Shown here piece by piece: positions 17,242 through 25,352 of a stretch of DNA of 64,000 nt. The position numbers and the translations under genes were made by a program. The stretch's first letter is position 1, and every line of letters starts with the position of its first letter. Where the stretch lies: assembly GCF_001424705.1 (NCBI RefSeq), contig NZ_LMRA01000048.1:175453-239452 (forward strand). Reading direction: 5' to 3'. The DNA is from Methylobacterium sp. Leaf465 (lineage in GTDB: Bacteria > Pseudomonadota > Alphaproteobacteria > Rhizobiales > Beijerinckiaceae). Below the pieces are notes generated by a model. It saw only the letters and a program-made list of their open reading frames with translations, did not search any database and was not told where the DNA came from.

Positions 17242-17748
17242 GTGGCACATCCCAAGCGCGTCGAGGCCGAACCGCGCCTCGGCGCCTCCTATGACGGCGA
17301 TCTGGCCGCCTGGTCCCTTGAACAGGCCGGACATCTGCGTCAGCGCGCCTGGGCGAAGCTCGACATCCCTCATCTGATCGACGAGGTGGAATCGGTGGCG
17401 CGCGCGGAACGGAACGCCCTGACGAGCGCACTTCGGATCATCCTGCTGCACCTTCTGAAATGGGACCATCAGCCGGACATGCGAAGTCGGAGCTGGACGA
17501 CCTCCATCCGCGTCCAGCGCCTCGCCGCACTGGAGCGGATGGAGGACAGTCCGAGCCTCGGAGCGCAGATGGAGGACCTCCTGGCCCGTGCCTATCGACG
17601 CGCACGGATCGAGGCGGCGGCCGAGACGAATCTCCCAGAGGCCACCTTTCCCGAGACCTGTCCCTATTCCGCCGACGCGGTGCTGAACCGTGACATGCCC
17701 TGGCCCCAGGCCGCCAACGAGAAGGCGGGCATCTCATCCGAGCCCTGA
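17242..17748 (+). CDS. DUF29 family protein
   Basis: A 168-residue soluble protein. It has the complete DUF29 pattern: YDGDLAAWSLEQAGHLRQR, LIDEVESVARAERNAL, LLHLLKWDHQP, RSRSWTTSIRVQR, AYRRARIEAAAETNLPE and FPETCPYS. DUF29 proteins are frequent in cyanobacteria and Rhizobiales, often in many copies; the function is unknown. The GTG at 17242 is chosen because AAGGAG (17231-17236) lies 5 bases before it. An upstream GTG at 17206 has no such site. It ends 20 bases before alr. Confidence 0.85.
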   Translation: MAHPKRVEAEPRLGASYDGDLAAWSLEQAGHLRQRAWAKLDIPHLIDEVESVARAERNALTSALRIILLHLLKWDHQPDMRSRSWTTSIRVQRLAALERMEDSPSLGAQMEDLLARAYRRARIEAAAETNLPEATFPETCPYSADAVLNRDMPWPQAANEKAGISSEP

Positions 17749-17768
17749 ATGATTTGGAACGGCGCCCG

Positions 17769-18866
17769 ATGCTCGAAGGCACCCACGGCGCCCGCCTCAC
17801 CATCGACCTGGCGGCCATCGCGGAGAACTGGCGGCGGCTCGGAGCGCAGGCGCCGGGGGTGGCGTGCGCCGCCGTGGTCAAGGCGGATGCCTATGGCTGC
17901 GGCCTCGCCCGGGTCGCGCCCGCTCTGTGGGCGGCCGGGTGCCGGACGTTCTTCGTCGCGCACCTGAGCGAGGGGATCGCGGCCCGGGCCATCCTGCCCG
18001 AGGCGACGATCTACGTGCTGAACGGCCTCCTGCCCGGCCTCGGCCCGACGCTGGCGGCGCATGCGCTGCGGCCGGTCCTCGGCAGCCGGGAGGAACTCGC
18101 CGAATGGGCCGCCCTGGCGGAGGCCGCCGCCGCCCCCCTTCCGGCGGCCCTGCACGTGGACACCGGCATGAACCGCCTCGGCCTCTCGGTGCCCGAGGCC
18201 CTGGCACTCTCGGGCGATCCGCTGATCGCGCGCGCCGGCATCGCGCTGCTGATGACCCACCTCGTCAGCGCCGAACTGGCGAGCGACCCGGTCAACACGC
18301 GCCAGAGGGCGGATTTCGCGCGGGTTCGGGCCGCGCATCCCGGACTGCCCGGCTCCTTCGCCAACTCCTCCGGGATTTTCCTCGGGGCGGCGGCGCATCA
18401 CGACCTGCTGCGGCCCGGCTACGCCCTGTTCGGCGGCAACCCGACCCCGTGGAAGCCCAACCCGATGCGGCCGGTGGTGCGGTTGGACGCGCAGGTCGCG
18501 CAGATCCGCGACGTCTCGCCGGGAGAGACCTGCGGCTATAACGGCCGCTGGCGGGCCACCGAGCCGCGGCGGCTGGCGACCCTCTCGATGGGCTACGCGG
18601 ACGGCTATCCGCGCGCCGCGAGCGGACGCGGCATCGCCTTGGTCGACGGCGTCCGCTGCCCCATCCTCGGGCTGATCTCGATGGACCTCGTCATCCTCGA
18701 CGTCACCGACGCCCCCGAGACCCGGCGCGGCACGACCGCGACCCTGATCGGCGATGCCCTCGACGTCGACACGGTCGGACGCGCCGCCGGCACCATCGGC
18801 TACGAGATCCTGACGGGTCTGGGTTCTCGCTATGTTCGCCATTATGTGACAGGAACCGGGGGCTGA
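17769..18866 (+). CDS. alr: Alanine racemase
   Basis: PLP enzyme that interconverts L- and D-alanine for peptidoglycan. It is 365 residues from ATG 17769 (a TTG five codons earlier is possible). The PLP lysine lies in AVVKADAYGCG (Lys38). The C-terminal domain carries LSMGYADGYPR with the expected catalytic tyrosine and the GLISMDLVILDVTD strand. It is a single copy in this window and so probably the biosynthetic enzyme. Confidence 0.94.
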   Translation: MLEGTHGARLTIDLAAIAENWRRLGAQAPGVACAAVVKADAYGCGLARVAPALWAAGCRTFFVAHLSEGIAARAILPEATIYVLNGLLPGLGPTLAAHALRPVLGSREELAEWAALAEAAAAPLPAALHVDTGMNRLGLSVPEALALSGDPLIARAGIALLMTHLVSAELASDPVNTRQRADFARVRAAHPGLPGSFANSSGIFLGAAAHHDLLRPGYALFGGNPTPWKPNPMRPVVRLDAQVAQIRDVSPGETCGYNGRWRATEPRRLATLSMGYADGYPRAASGRGIALVDGVRCPILGLISMDLVILDVTDAPETRRGTTATLIGDALDVDTVGRAAGTIGYEILTGLGSRYVRHYVTGTGG

Positions 18867-18914
18867 CCTCCGCCTGATCCGGGCGAGTCCTCCGGCTCCT
18901 CCAGCGGAATCGCG

Positions 18915-20351
18915 ATGGCCAAGATCCAACAGAGCTTCGTCTGCCAGTCCTGCGGGGCGGTCTACAACCGCTGGCGCGGGCGCTGCGAGGCCTGCAACGG
19001 CTGGAACACCATCGTGGAGGAGACCGGGGCCACCGGTCCCCAGTCCGGGCCGGTCAAGACGCGGCCGAGCCGGGCCCGCGGCCGCGTCTTCGCCCTGGAG
19101 GGCCTGACCGGCGCGGTGAAGGAGGCGCCGCGCATCCCGTCGGGGATCAACGAGCTCGACCGCGTCACCGGGGGCGGCTTCGTGCGCGGTTCGGTGATCC
19201 TCCTGGGCGGCGATCCCGGCATCGGCAAGTCGACCCTGCTGATGCAGGCCTCCGCCGCCATGGCCCGCACGGGCGAGCGCGTCGTCTACATCTCGGGCGA
19301 GGAGGCGGTGGCGCAGGTGCGCCTGCGGGCCGAGCGCCTGGGCCTGACCTCGGCGGCGGTCGAACTGGCGGCCGAGACCAATGTCGAGGACATCGTCGAG
19401 ACCCTGTCGCAGGGGCGCCCGCCGGCGCTCGCGATCATCGATTCGATCCAGACCATGTGGACCGAGACCGTGGAATCCGCCCCCGGCACCGTCACGCAGG
19501 TGCGCGGCTCGGCCCAGACCCTGATCCGCTTCGCCAAGACCAGCGGCACGGCGGTGATCCTCGTCGGGCACGTGACCAAGGACGGTCAGATCGCCGGCCC
19601 CCGCGTCGTCGAGCACATGGTCGATGCCGTCGCCTCCTTCGAGGGCGACCAGGGTCATCACTTCCGCATCCTGCGCGCGGTGAAGAATCGCTTCGGGCCC
19701 ACCGACGAGATCGGCGTGTTCGAGATGACCGACATGGGACTGGCCGAGGTTCCGAATCCGTCCGCGCTGTTCCTCGCCGGCCGCGACCACGCGGCCCCCG
19801 GCACCGCGGTCTTCGCCGGCATGGAGGGCACGCGCCCGCTCCTCGTCGAGATCCAGGCCCTCGTGGCGCCCTCCTCCCTCGGGATGCCCCGTCGGGCGGT
19901 GGTCGGCTGGGACCCGAACCGCCTGTCGATGGTGCTGGCGGTGCTGGAGGCCCATGGCGGCATCCGCCTGGGCACGCACGACGTCTACCTCAACGTGGCG
20001 GGCGGCCTGCGCATCTCGGAGCCCGCCGCCGATCTCGCGGTGGCCGCCGCCCTGGTCTCGTCCCTGTCCGGGGCCACGCTGCCGCCCGAGACGGTGTATT
20101 TCGGCGAGATCGGGCTCTCCGGTGCGGTCCGCCCGGTGGCCCAGGCCCCGGCGCGGCTCAAGGAGGCGCTGAAGCTCGGCTTCGCCAAGGCGGTGATGCC
20201 GCAGGGGCGCGGCGAGGGCGGCGACGGCGCCCTCTCGACGGAGGCCCTGCGCCACATCGCAGACATGGTGGCGGGCATCGCCAGCAACGGTCCGCGCCGG
20301 GTCGCGCAGCGCCGCGGCCACAACCCGCCCGATTACGGCGACGACGATTAG
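18915..20351 (+). CDS. radA: DNA repair protein RadA
   Basis: RecA-like branch-migration helicase in recombination repair. The 478-residue product has a four-cysteine zinc finger (Cys10, 13, 24, 27), Walker A GGDPGIGKST, the RadA-specific KNRFG motif at about residue 257, and a C-terminal Lon-protease-like domain (GGLRISEPAADLAVAAALVS, FGEIGLSGAVRPV). It starts 48 bases after alr and is probably co-transcribed. Confidence 0.97.
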   Translation: MAKIQQSFVCQSCGAVYNRWRGRCEACNGWNTIVEETGATGPQSGPVKTRPSRARGRVFALEGLTGAVKEAPRIPSGINELDRVTGGGFVRGSVILLGGDPGIGKSTLLMQASAAMARTGERVVYISGEEAVAQVRLRAERLGLTSAAVELAAETNVEDIVETLSQGRPPALAIIDSIQTMWTETVESAPGTVTQVRGSAQTLIRFAKTSGTAVILVGHVTKDGQIAGPRVVEHMVDAVASFEGDQGHHFRILRAVKNRFGPTDEIGVFEMTDMGLAEVPNPSALFLAGRDHAAPGTAVFAGMEGTRPLLVEIQALVAPSSLGMPRRAVVGWDPNRLSMVLAVLEAHGGIRLGTHDVYLNVAGGLRISEPAADLAVAAALVSSLSGATLPPETVYFGEIGLSGAVRPVAQAPARLKEALKLGFAKAVMPQGRGEGGDGALSTEALRHIADMVAGIASNGPRRVAQRRGHNPPDYGDDD

Positions 20352-20747
20352 GCCCTCGGCCGCACGGGCGGCCCGGTGAGCGGGCCTCGCTCGAGACCTC
20401 GGATCAGGTCTAGCGCCGGCCCGAGCGGAGGGCCGACAGACGATCCCGGCCGGGCGGAAGGTCAGGCCCGCGATCCCGGCGATGTGTTTCGGCGCAAAAC
20501 CAGAAGACGGCCGGCACGCCGCCGAGCAACGCGGCGCTCGGCCGGCTTTCTTGCCGTCGGAAACGGCCGGAAGACGTCGTCATGGGGCCGGGCGTCACGC
20601 CGGACCCGCACGAGCACCGGGCGGGAATGGGCCTCCACGCCAGGGTGACGGCCGAGTTTCCGCACGATATACAGGGCCGCGGCCGGGGGAAGCCGCACGA
20701 TCCGGTCATCGTCGCCGCTCCGCCCCTTGAAGTGACAATCGTCAGAG
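20352..20747. other. Intergenic region radA-cvpA, no gene
   Basis: 396 bases with no supported gene on either strand. Open frames translate to Arg/Gly-rich sequence with no family resemblance. Some imperfect GC-rich inverted repeats occur near 20353-20400 just after radA and may end its transcript. The cvpA-purF promoter should be here. Confidence 0.45.
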
Positions 20748-21353
20748 ATGCCGTTCTCCGTTCTCGATCTCGTCGTGCTGGGTATCGTCGTGGTCTCGGC
20801 GCTGTTGGCCGCCGTGCGCGGCGCGACCCGCGAAGTGCTCGCCATCATCGCCTGGGTCGCCGCCGCCGCCATCGCCTGGAAATTCCATCCGCTCCTGCTG
20901 CCCACCGTCAGCCAGCACGTGACGAATGCCACCGTCGCCCTGGTGGCCTCGATCGCGGCGATCTTCCTGGTGACGCTGATCGTCGTGTCGATCATCACCG
21001 TGAAGGTGTCGGACATGATCCTCGATTCGCGCATCGGCGCGATCGACCGTTCGCTGGGCTTCCTGTTCGGCGCCGGCCGCGGCTTCCTGATCTGCGTCAT
21101 CGGGTGGGTGTTCCTGGCCTGGCTCGTGCAGGGCAAGATGCCGCCCTGGGCGTCCGAGGCCCGCAGCCGCCCGATGCTGGAGAAATCCGGCGAGGCCCTG
21201 GTGGCCCAGCTGCCCGAGAATCCGGAAGGCTTGCTGAAGCAGTTCAAGAAGCCCAAGACCGAGACGCCGGCCGATCCCGTCGAGCCGCCGGAAGGAGAAG
21301 TCCCGGCCCAGCGCCGCACCGAAGCGCCAGCCACGCCTGCCCCGCGACGCTGA
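20748..21353 (+). CDS. cvpA: CvpA family membrane protein
   Basis: A 201-residue inner-membrane protein with four hydrophobic segments (about 5-23, 29-47, 62-85, 102-122). The ARSRP segment sits near residue 140, and an extended Pro/Glu/Lys-rich C-terminal tail follows. CvpA (colicin V production protein) is needed for envelope integrity in some bacteria. It stands 107 bases before purF; cvpA-purF is a widespread pair. Confidence 0.88.
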   Translation: MPFSVLDLVVLGIVVVSALLAAVRGATREVLAIIAWVAAAAIAWKFHPLLLPTVSQHVTNATVALVASIAAIFLVTLIVVSIITVKVSDMILDSRIGAIDRSLGFLFGAGRGFLICVIGWVFLAWLVQGKMPPWASEARSRPMLEKSGEALVAQLPENPEGLLKQFKKPKTETPADPVEPPEGEVPAQRRTEAPATPAPRR

Positions 21354-21460
21354 TCTGCGCGTCTACGCGCTTGGTTGCAGCGCGAAGGCCGACTACATGA
21401 CGGCTTCTTGACGGTGCCCGCCCGGGATTCGCGCGGGGCCAAGCAGGGAACGACATCATC

Positions 21461-22951
21461 ATGTCTGTAGCCAAGTCGAGCGCCCGCCCCCCTGTCGAGG
21501 TCGTGGACGGGCTCGACCGCGACGGCGACACGCTGCGCGAGGAGTGCGGCGTGTTCGGCATCTTCGGCCATCCCGATGCCTCCGCCATCGTCGCCCTCGG
21601 CCTGCACGCCCTGCAGCATCGTGGCCAGGAGGCGGCCGGCATCGTCTCCTTCGACGGGGCGGTCTTCCATTCCGAGCGCCGGCCCGGCCTCGTCGGCGAT
21701 TCGTTCTCGGATCGCTCGACCATCGAGCACCTCGAAGGGCCGGCCGCCATCGGCCACGTCCGCTACTCCACCACCGGCGGCACCATCCTGCGCAACGTGC
21801 AGCCGCTCTTCGCCGAACTCGCCAGCGGCGGCCTCGCCGTGGCCCACAACGGCAACCTCACCAACGCCCTCTCGATCCGCCGCGACCTCGTGCGCGACGG
21901 CGCCATCACCCAGTCCACCTCCGACACGGAGGTGATCCTGCACCTGGCCGCCCGCTCCCGGGCGCCGCGCATCGTCGAGCGCTTCACCGAGGCCCTGCGC
22001 CAGATCGAGGGCGCCTACGCCATCGTGGCGCTCACCAACAAGAAGCTCATCGGCGCCCGCGATCCCATGGGCATCCGCCCCCTGGTGCTCGGCGAGCTCG
22101 ACGGCCGCTACATCCTGGCCTCCGAGACCTGCGCCCTCGACATCATCGGCGCCAAGTTCATCCGCGACATCGAGAACGGCGAGATCGTGGTGATCTCGGA
22201 AGAGGGCATCGAATCGCTCCGCTTCGCCCCGGCCCAGCCGATGCGGCCGTGCATCTTCGAGTACATCTACTTCGCCCGGCCGGATTCGGTGGTGAACGGC
22301 AAGAGCGTCTACGCCGTACGCAAGAACATCGGCCACGAACTGGCCCGGGAATCGGCAACGGAGGCCGACGTGGTCATCCCGGTGCCGGATTCGGGCGTAC
22401 CGGCGGCGCTGGGCTTCGCCCAGGAGACCGGCCTGCCCTTCGAGATGGGCATCATCCGCAACCACTATGTCGGGCGCACCTTCATCCAGCCGACCCAGTC
22501 GGTGCGCGAGCTCGGCGTCCGCATGAAGCACTCGGCCAACCGCGCGGTGGTCGAAGGCAAGCGCATCGTGCTGGTCGACGACAGCCTCGTGCGCGGCACC
22601 ACCTCGGTGAAGATCGTGCGCATGATGCGCGAGGCCGGCGCCCGCGAGGTGCATTTCCGGATCGCCTCGCCGCCGATCACCTACCCGGACTTCTACGGCA
22701 TCGACACGCCGGAGCGGGAGAAGCTGCTCGCCGCCACCCACGACCTCGAGGGCATGCGCCGCTACATCGGCGCCGATTCTCTGGCCTTCCTGTCCATCGA
22801 CGGCCTCTACAAGGCCATGGGCGAGGCGCGGCGCGACGAGGCCTGCCCGCAATACACCGACCATTGCTTCACCGGCGACTATCCGACGGGCCTGACCGAC
22901 CTCGCCATCGCGGGGCCGCGCCGCCTCGCCATGCTCGCCGAAGCCGATTGA
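21461..22951 (+). CDS. purF: Amidophosphoribosyltransferase
   Basis: First committed step of purine synthesis: PRPP plus glutamine to phosphoribosylamine. The 496-residue product has a 28-residue leader before the N-terminal nucleophile Cys29 (EECGVFGIFG), so propeptide cleavage is expected. It has the glutaminase core (ALQHRGQEAAGIV) and the PRPP loop IVLVDDSLVRGTTS. Of the four Fe-S cysteines of the Bacillus-type enzyme, those in RPCIFEY and near the C-terminal HCFTGDYPTG are present. The CGIDTP position reads YGIDTP, and the last pair is spaced differently (CPQYTDHC), so the cluster is probably absent or altered. Confidence 0.96.
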   Translation: MSVAKSSARPPVEVVDGLDRDGDTLREECGVFGIFGHPDASAIVALGLHALQHRGQEAAGIVSFDGAVFHSERRPGLVGDSFSDRSTIEHLEGPAAIGHVRYSTTGGTILRNVQPLFAELASGGLAVAHNGNLTNALSIRRDLVRDGAITQSTSDTEVILHLAARSRAPRIVERFTEALRQIEGAYAIVALTNKKLIGARDPMGIRPLVLGELDGRYILASETCALDIIGAKFIRDIENGEIVVISEEGIESLRFAPAQPMRPCIFEYIYFARPDSVVNGKSVYAVRKNIGHELARESATEADVVIPVPDSGVPAALGFAQETGLPFEMGIIRNHYVGRTFIQPTQSVRELGVRMKHSANRAVVEGKRIVLVDDSLVRGTTSVKIVRMMREAGAREVHFRIASPPITYPDFYGIDTPEREKLLAATHDLEGMRRYIGADSLAFLSIDGLYKAMGEARRDEACPQYTDHCFTGDYPTGLTDLAIAGPRRLAMLAEAD

Positions 22952-22958
22952 GCGCACG

Positions 22959-23708
22959 ATGAGCCACCCGACCCAGCCGCTCGCCGGACGCATCGCCGTC
23001 GTCACCGGCGCCTCCCGCGGCATCGGCCGCGCCGCCGCCCTCGCCCTGGCCGAGGCCGGCGCGCACATCGTCGCGGTCGCCCGGACGCAGGGCGGCCTGG
23101 AGGAGCTCGACGACGCCATCCGGGGTCTTGGCGGCAGCGCCACCCTGGTGCCCCTCGACCTCACGGACTACGACGCCATCGACCGCCTGGGTGCGGGCAT
23201 CCACGAGCGCTGGAAGCGCCTCGACATCCTGGTCGGGAATGCCGGCATCCTCGGCAACCTCACGCCGATCGGGCACGTGACGCCCAAGACCTGGGCGCAG
23301 GTGATGGAGATCAACGTCACGGCGAATTACCGCCTGATCCGCTCGTTCGACCCGCTGCTGCGGGCCTCCGATGCGGGCCGGGCCATCTTCGTCACCTCCG
23401 GCGCGGCGCAGAAGTGCCGGGCCTACTGGGGGCCCTATTCCGTCTCGAAGGCCGCCCTCGACGCCCTGGTGCGGACCTACGCGGCCGAGACCGCAACGAC
23501 GCCCGTGCGGGCCATGCTGCTCAATCCCGGCCCGCTGCGGACCGCGATGCGCAAGGCCGCGATGCCGGGCGAGGACGCGATGACCCTGAAGACGCCGGAG
23601 GATCTCGCGCCGCACTTCGTGCGTCTCGCGAGCCCGGATTTCTCGGAGTCCGGCAAGATCTACGACTTCCCGAGCGACCGGATCCTGACGCCGCAGATGG
23701 CGAGCTGA
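22959..23708 (+). CDS. SDR family oxidoreductase
   Basis: A 249-residue short-chain dehydrogenase/reductase starting 7 bases after purF. It has the nucleotide-binding TGASRGIG (16-23), NAG motif (GNAGIL), the YSVSK catalytic Tyr/Lys pair, and NPGPLRTAMR after it. The catalytic Ser is in VTSGAA. The C-terminal end is short. The substrate is unknown. The position purF-SDR-DHFR-like suggests co-transcription. Confidence 0.88.
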   Translation: MSHPTQPLAGRIAVVTGASRGIGRAAALALAEAGAHIVAVARTQGGLEELDDAIRGLGGSATLVPLDLTDYDAIDRLGAGIHERWKRLDILVGNAGILGNLTPIGHVTPKTWAQVMEINVTANYRLIRSFDPLLRASDAGRAIFVTSGAAQKCRAYWGPYSVSKAALDALVRTYAAETATTPVRAMLLNPGPLRTAMRKAAMPGEDAMTLKTPEDLAPHFVRLASPDFSESGKIYDFPSDRILTPQMAS

Positions 23709-23752
23709 CGCCCGGACGCCGCTCCCCCCTGCTCCCGTTTCCCGAGACACCC

Positions 23753-24172
23753 ATGATCGACGTTCGCTGCATCTGCGCCATCGGCCTCCGCGGACAGCTC
23801 GGCCTGAACGGGCACCTGCCCTGGGAGGGCAACACCGATCCGCTCTTCGTGGAGGACGTCACGCGGTTCTTCGCCATCACCATGGGCCACGTGCTGATCG
23901 CCGGGCCGAAGACCGTCGCGTCGGTGCCGGACTTCGCCTTCAAGGACCGGACCATCGACGTCATCCGCAGCCACGAGGACCCGGAGGCCGTGCTGGCGCG
24001 CTATCCCGGGCGGCGTATCTTCGTGGGCGGCGGCATCGCGGTCTGGGACGTCTACGCCAAGTACATCCAGCACTGGGACATCACCCGCCTGCCCTATGAC
24101 GGCGAGGCCGACCGCTGGTTCGACCCGGCCTGGCTCGTCGGCGGCCCCGCGCGGGCACAAACCGTCTCCTGA
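23753..24172 (+). CDS. dmrA: DHFR-like dihydromethanopterin reductase (DmrA-type)
   Basis: A 139-residue dihydrofolate-reductase-fold protein: CAIGLRGQLGLNGHLPWEG at the N-terminus, GHVLIAGPKTVASVP in the middle, and RRIFVGGGIAVWDVYAKYI near the C-terminus, as in DHFRs. It is shorter than folate DHFRs (about 160). From memory it closely matches DmrA of Methylobacterium extorquens AM1, which reduces dihydromethanopterin to tetrahydromethanopterin, the C1 carrier for formaldehyde oxidation. The paralogue question (DmrA versus folate DHFR) cannot be settled without alignment. It is followed by a carboxylate-amine ligase 36 bases downstream. Confidence 0.68.
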   Translation: MIDVRCICAIGLRGQLGLNGHLPWEGNTDPLFVEDVTRFFAITMGHVLIAGPKTVASVPDFAFKDRTIDVIRSHEDPEAVLARYPGRRIFVGGGIAVWDVYAKYIQHWDITRLPYDGEADRWFDPAWLVGGPARAQTVS

Positions 24173-24208
24173 CGGGTTGAGGGGAGCGACCATTCCACAA
24201 GGCTCCCG

Positions 24209-25336
24209 ATGACCTCAGCCCCCTACCGCTTCGGCATTGAGGAGGAATACTTCCTGGCGGATGCGGAGACGCGCGGCACCCCGCGTCGTTCGGTGAAGCC
24301 GTTCCACGTCCAGGCGGGCGAGGAACTGCCCGAGATCGGGCGCGAACTGCTCCAGTGCCAGGTCGAGGTCTGCACCCCGCCCTCCACCGATTTCGCCCAG
24401 GCGCGCGACGTCCTCGCCCGCCAGCGCTCGGCCCTGGGCAAGCTCGGGCGCGAGCACGGCCTCCTGGTCTTCGCGGCCGGCACCCATCCGGTGGCCGACT
24501 GGGCCCGCCAGCTCCCCACCAAGGGCGACCGCTATCGCGGCATCCTGCGCGACGTCGGCCTCGCCGGGCGCCGCAGCCTGATCTGCGGCATGCACGTCCA
24601 CGTCGAGGTGCCGGACCCCGACGCCCGCATCGACCTGATGAACCGGCTCCTGCCGTACCAGCCGCTGCTGCTCGCCCTCTCGGCCTCCTCGCCGTTCTGG
24701 CAGGGCAAGCCGACGGGCCTCAGCGCCTATAGCCTGAGCGCCTTCGGCGAGCTGCCGCGCACCGGCCTGCCCGATCTCTTCACCGACACGGCGGCCTACG
24801 AACGCTACGTCCGCATCATGACCCGGGCGGGCTCGATCCAGGATGCCAGCTTCCTGTGGTGGTCGCTCCGCCCCTCGATCAAGTTCCCGACGCTGGAATT
24901 GCGGATCGCCGATTCCTGCTCCCGGCTGGAGGACGCGCTCACCATCGCGGCGCTCTACCGCTGCCTCGTCCGCCTCGTGGTGCGCCGGCCGGACCTCAAC
25001 GCGAACCTCGACGGCGTCTCGCGGGCGCTGGCCCAGGAGAACCTGTGGCGGGCGCAGCGCAGCGGCACCGAGGCCGAGCTGATCGACGAGGCGAGCGAGG
25101 AGGCCCTGCCCTTCGCGCAGGCCCTGGACACCCTCCTGGCGCTCATCGCGGAGGACGCCGCCGCCCTGGGCTGCGAGCCGGAGGTCGCCCAGGCCCGGAG
25201 CATCCTCACGAACGGCACCAGCGCCGAGCGCCAGATCGCGACCTTCGAAGCGACGCGCAACGGCGACACCTCCAACCGCCAGGCCCTCGACGCGGTGGTG
25301 GACTGGCTGTCGGAGACGACCTGCGGCACCGCCTGA
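24209..25336 (+). CDS. GCS2-family carboxylate-amine ligase (YbdK-like)
   Basis: A 375-residue protein of the glutamate-cysteine ligase 2 family: FGIEEEYFLAD at the N-terminus, CQVEVCTPP, GTHPVADW, CGMHVHVEVPD, and the core SLRPSIKFPTLELRIADSC. YbdK of E. coli has weak gamma-glutamylcysteine ligase activity. Here the substrate is not known. Its position immediately after the DmrA-like gene raises the possibility of a role in glutamylation of a cofactor, which is inference only. It is convergent with der. Confidence 0.85.
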   Translation: MTSAPYRFGIEEEYFLADAETRGTPRRSVKPFHVQAGEELPEIGRELLQCQVEVCTPPSTDFAQARDVLARQRSALGKLGREHGLLVFAAGTHPVADWARQLPTKGDRYRGILRDVGLAGRRSLICGMHVHVEVPDPDARIDLMNRLLPYQPLLLALSASSPFWQGKPTGLSAYSLSAFGELPRTGLPDLFTDTAAYERYVRIMTRAGSIQDASFLWWSLRPSIKFPTLELRIADSCSRLEDALTIAALYRCLVRLVVRRPDLNANLDGVSRALAQENLWRAQRSGTEAELIDEASEEALPFAQALDTLLALIAEDAAALGCEPEVAQARSILTNGTSAERQIATFEATRNGDTSNRQALDAVVDWLSETTCGTA

Positions 25337-25352
25337 GCGGTGCGCCCGAGCC

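Noticed and set aside
15540..17255. A 571-codon open frame antisense to dnaB
   Set aside because: Shadow of dnaB; Gly/Leu/Asp-biased translation with no motifs.
17664..20321. A 885-codon open frame on the minus strand opposite alr and radA
   Set aside because: It is Arg/Gly/His-rich low-complexity sequence lying exactly antisense to two clear genes; a typical GC-rich shadow frame.
20462..23164. A 900-codon open frame on the minus strand opposite cvpA and purF
   Set aside because: No family resemblance, composition of a shadow frame, and it covers two confidently identified plus-strand genes.
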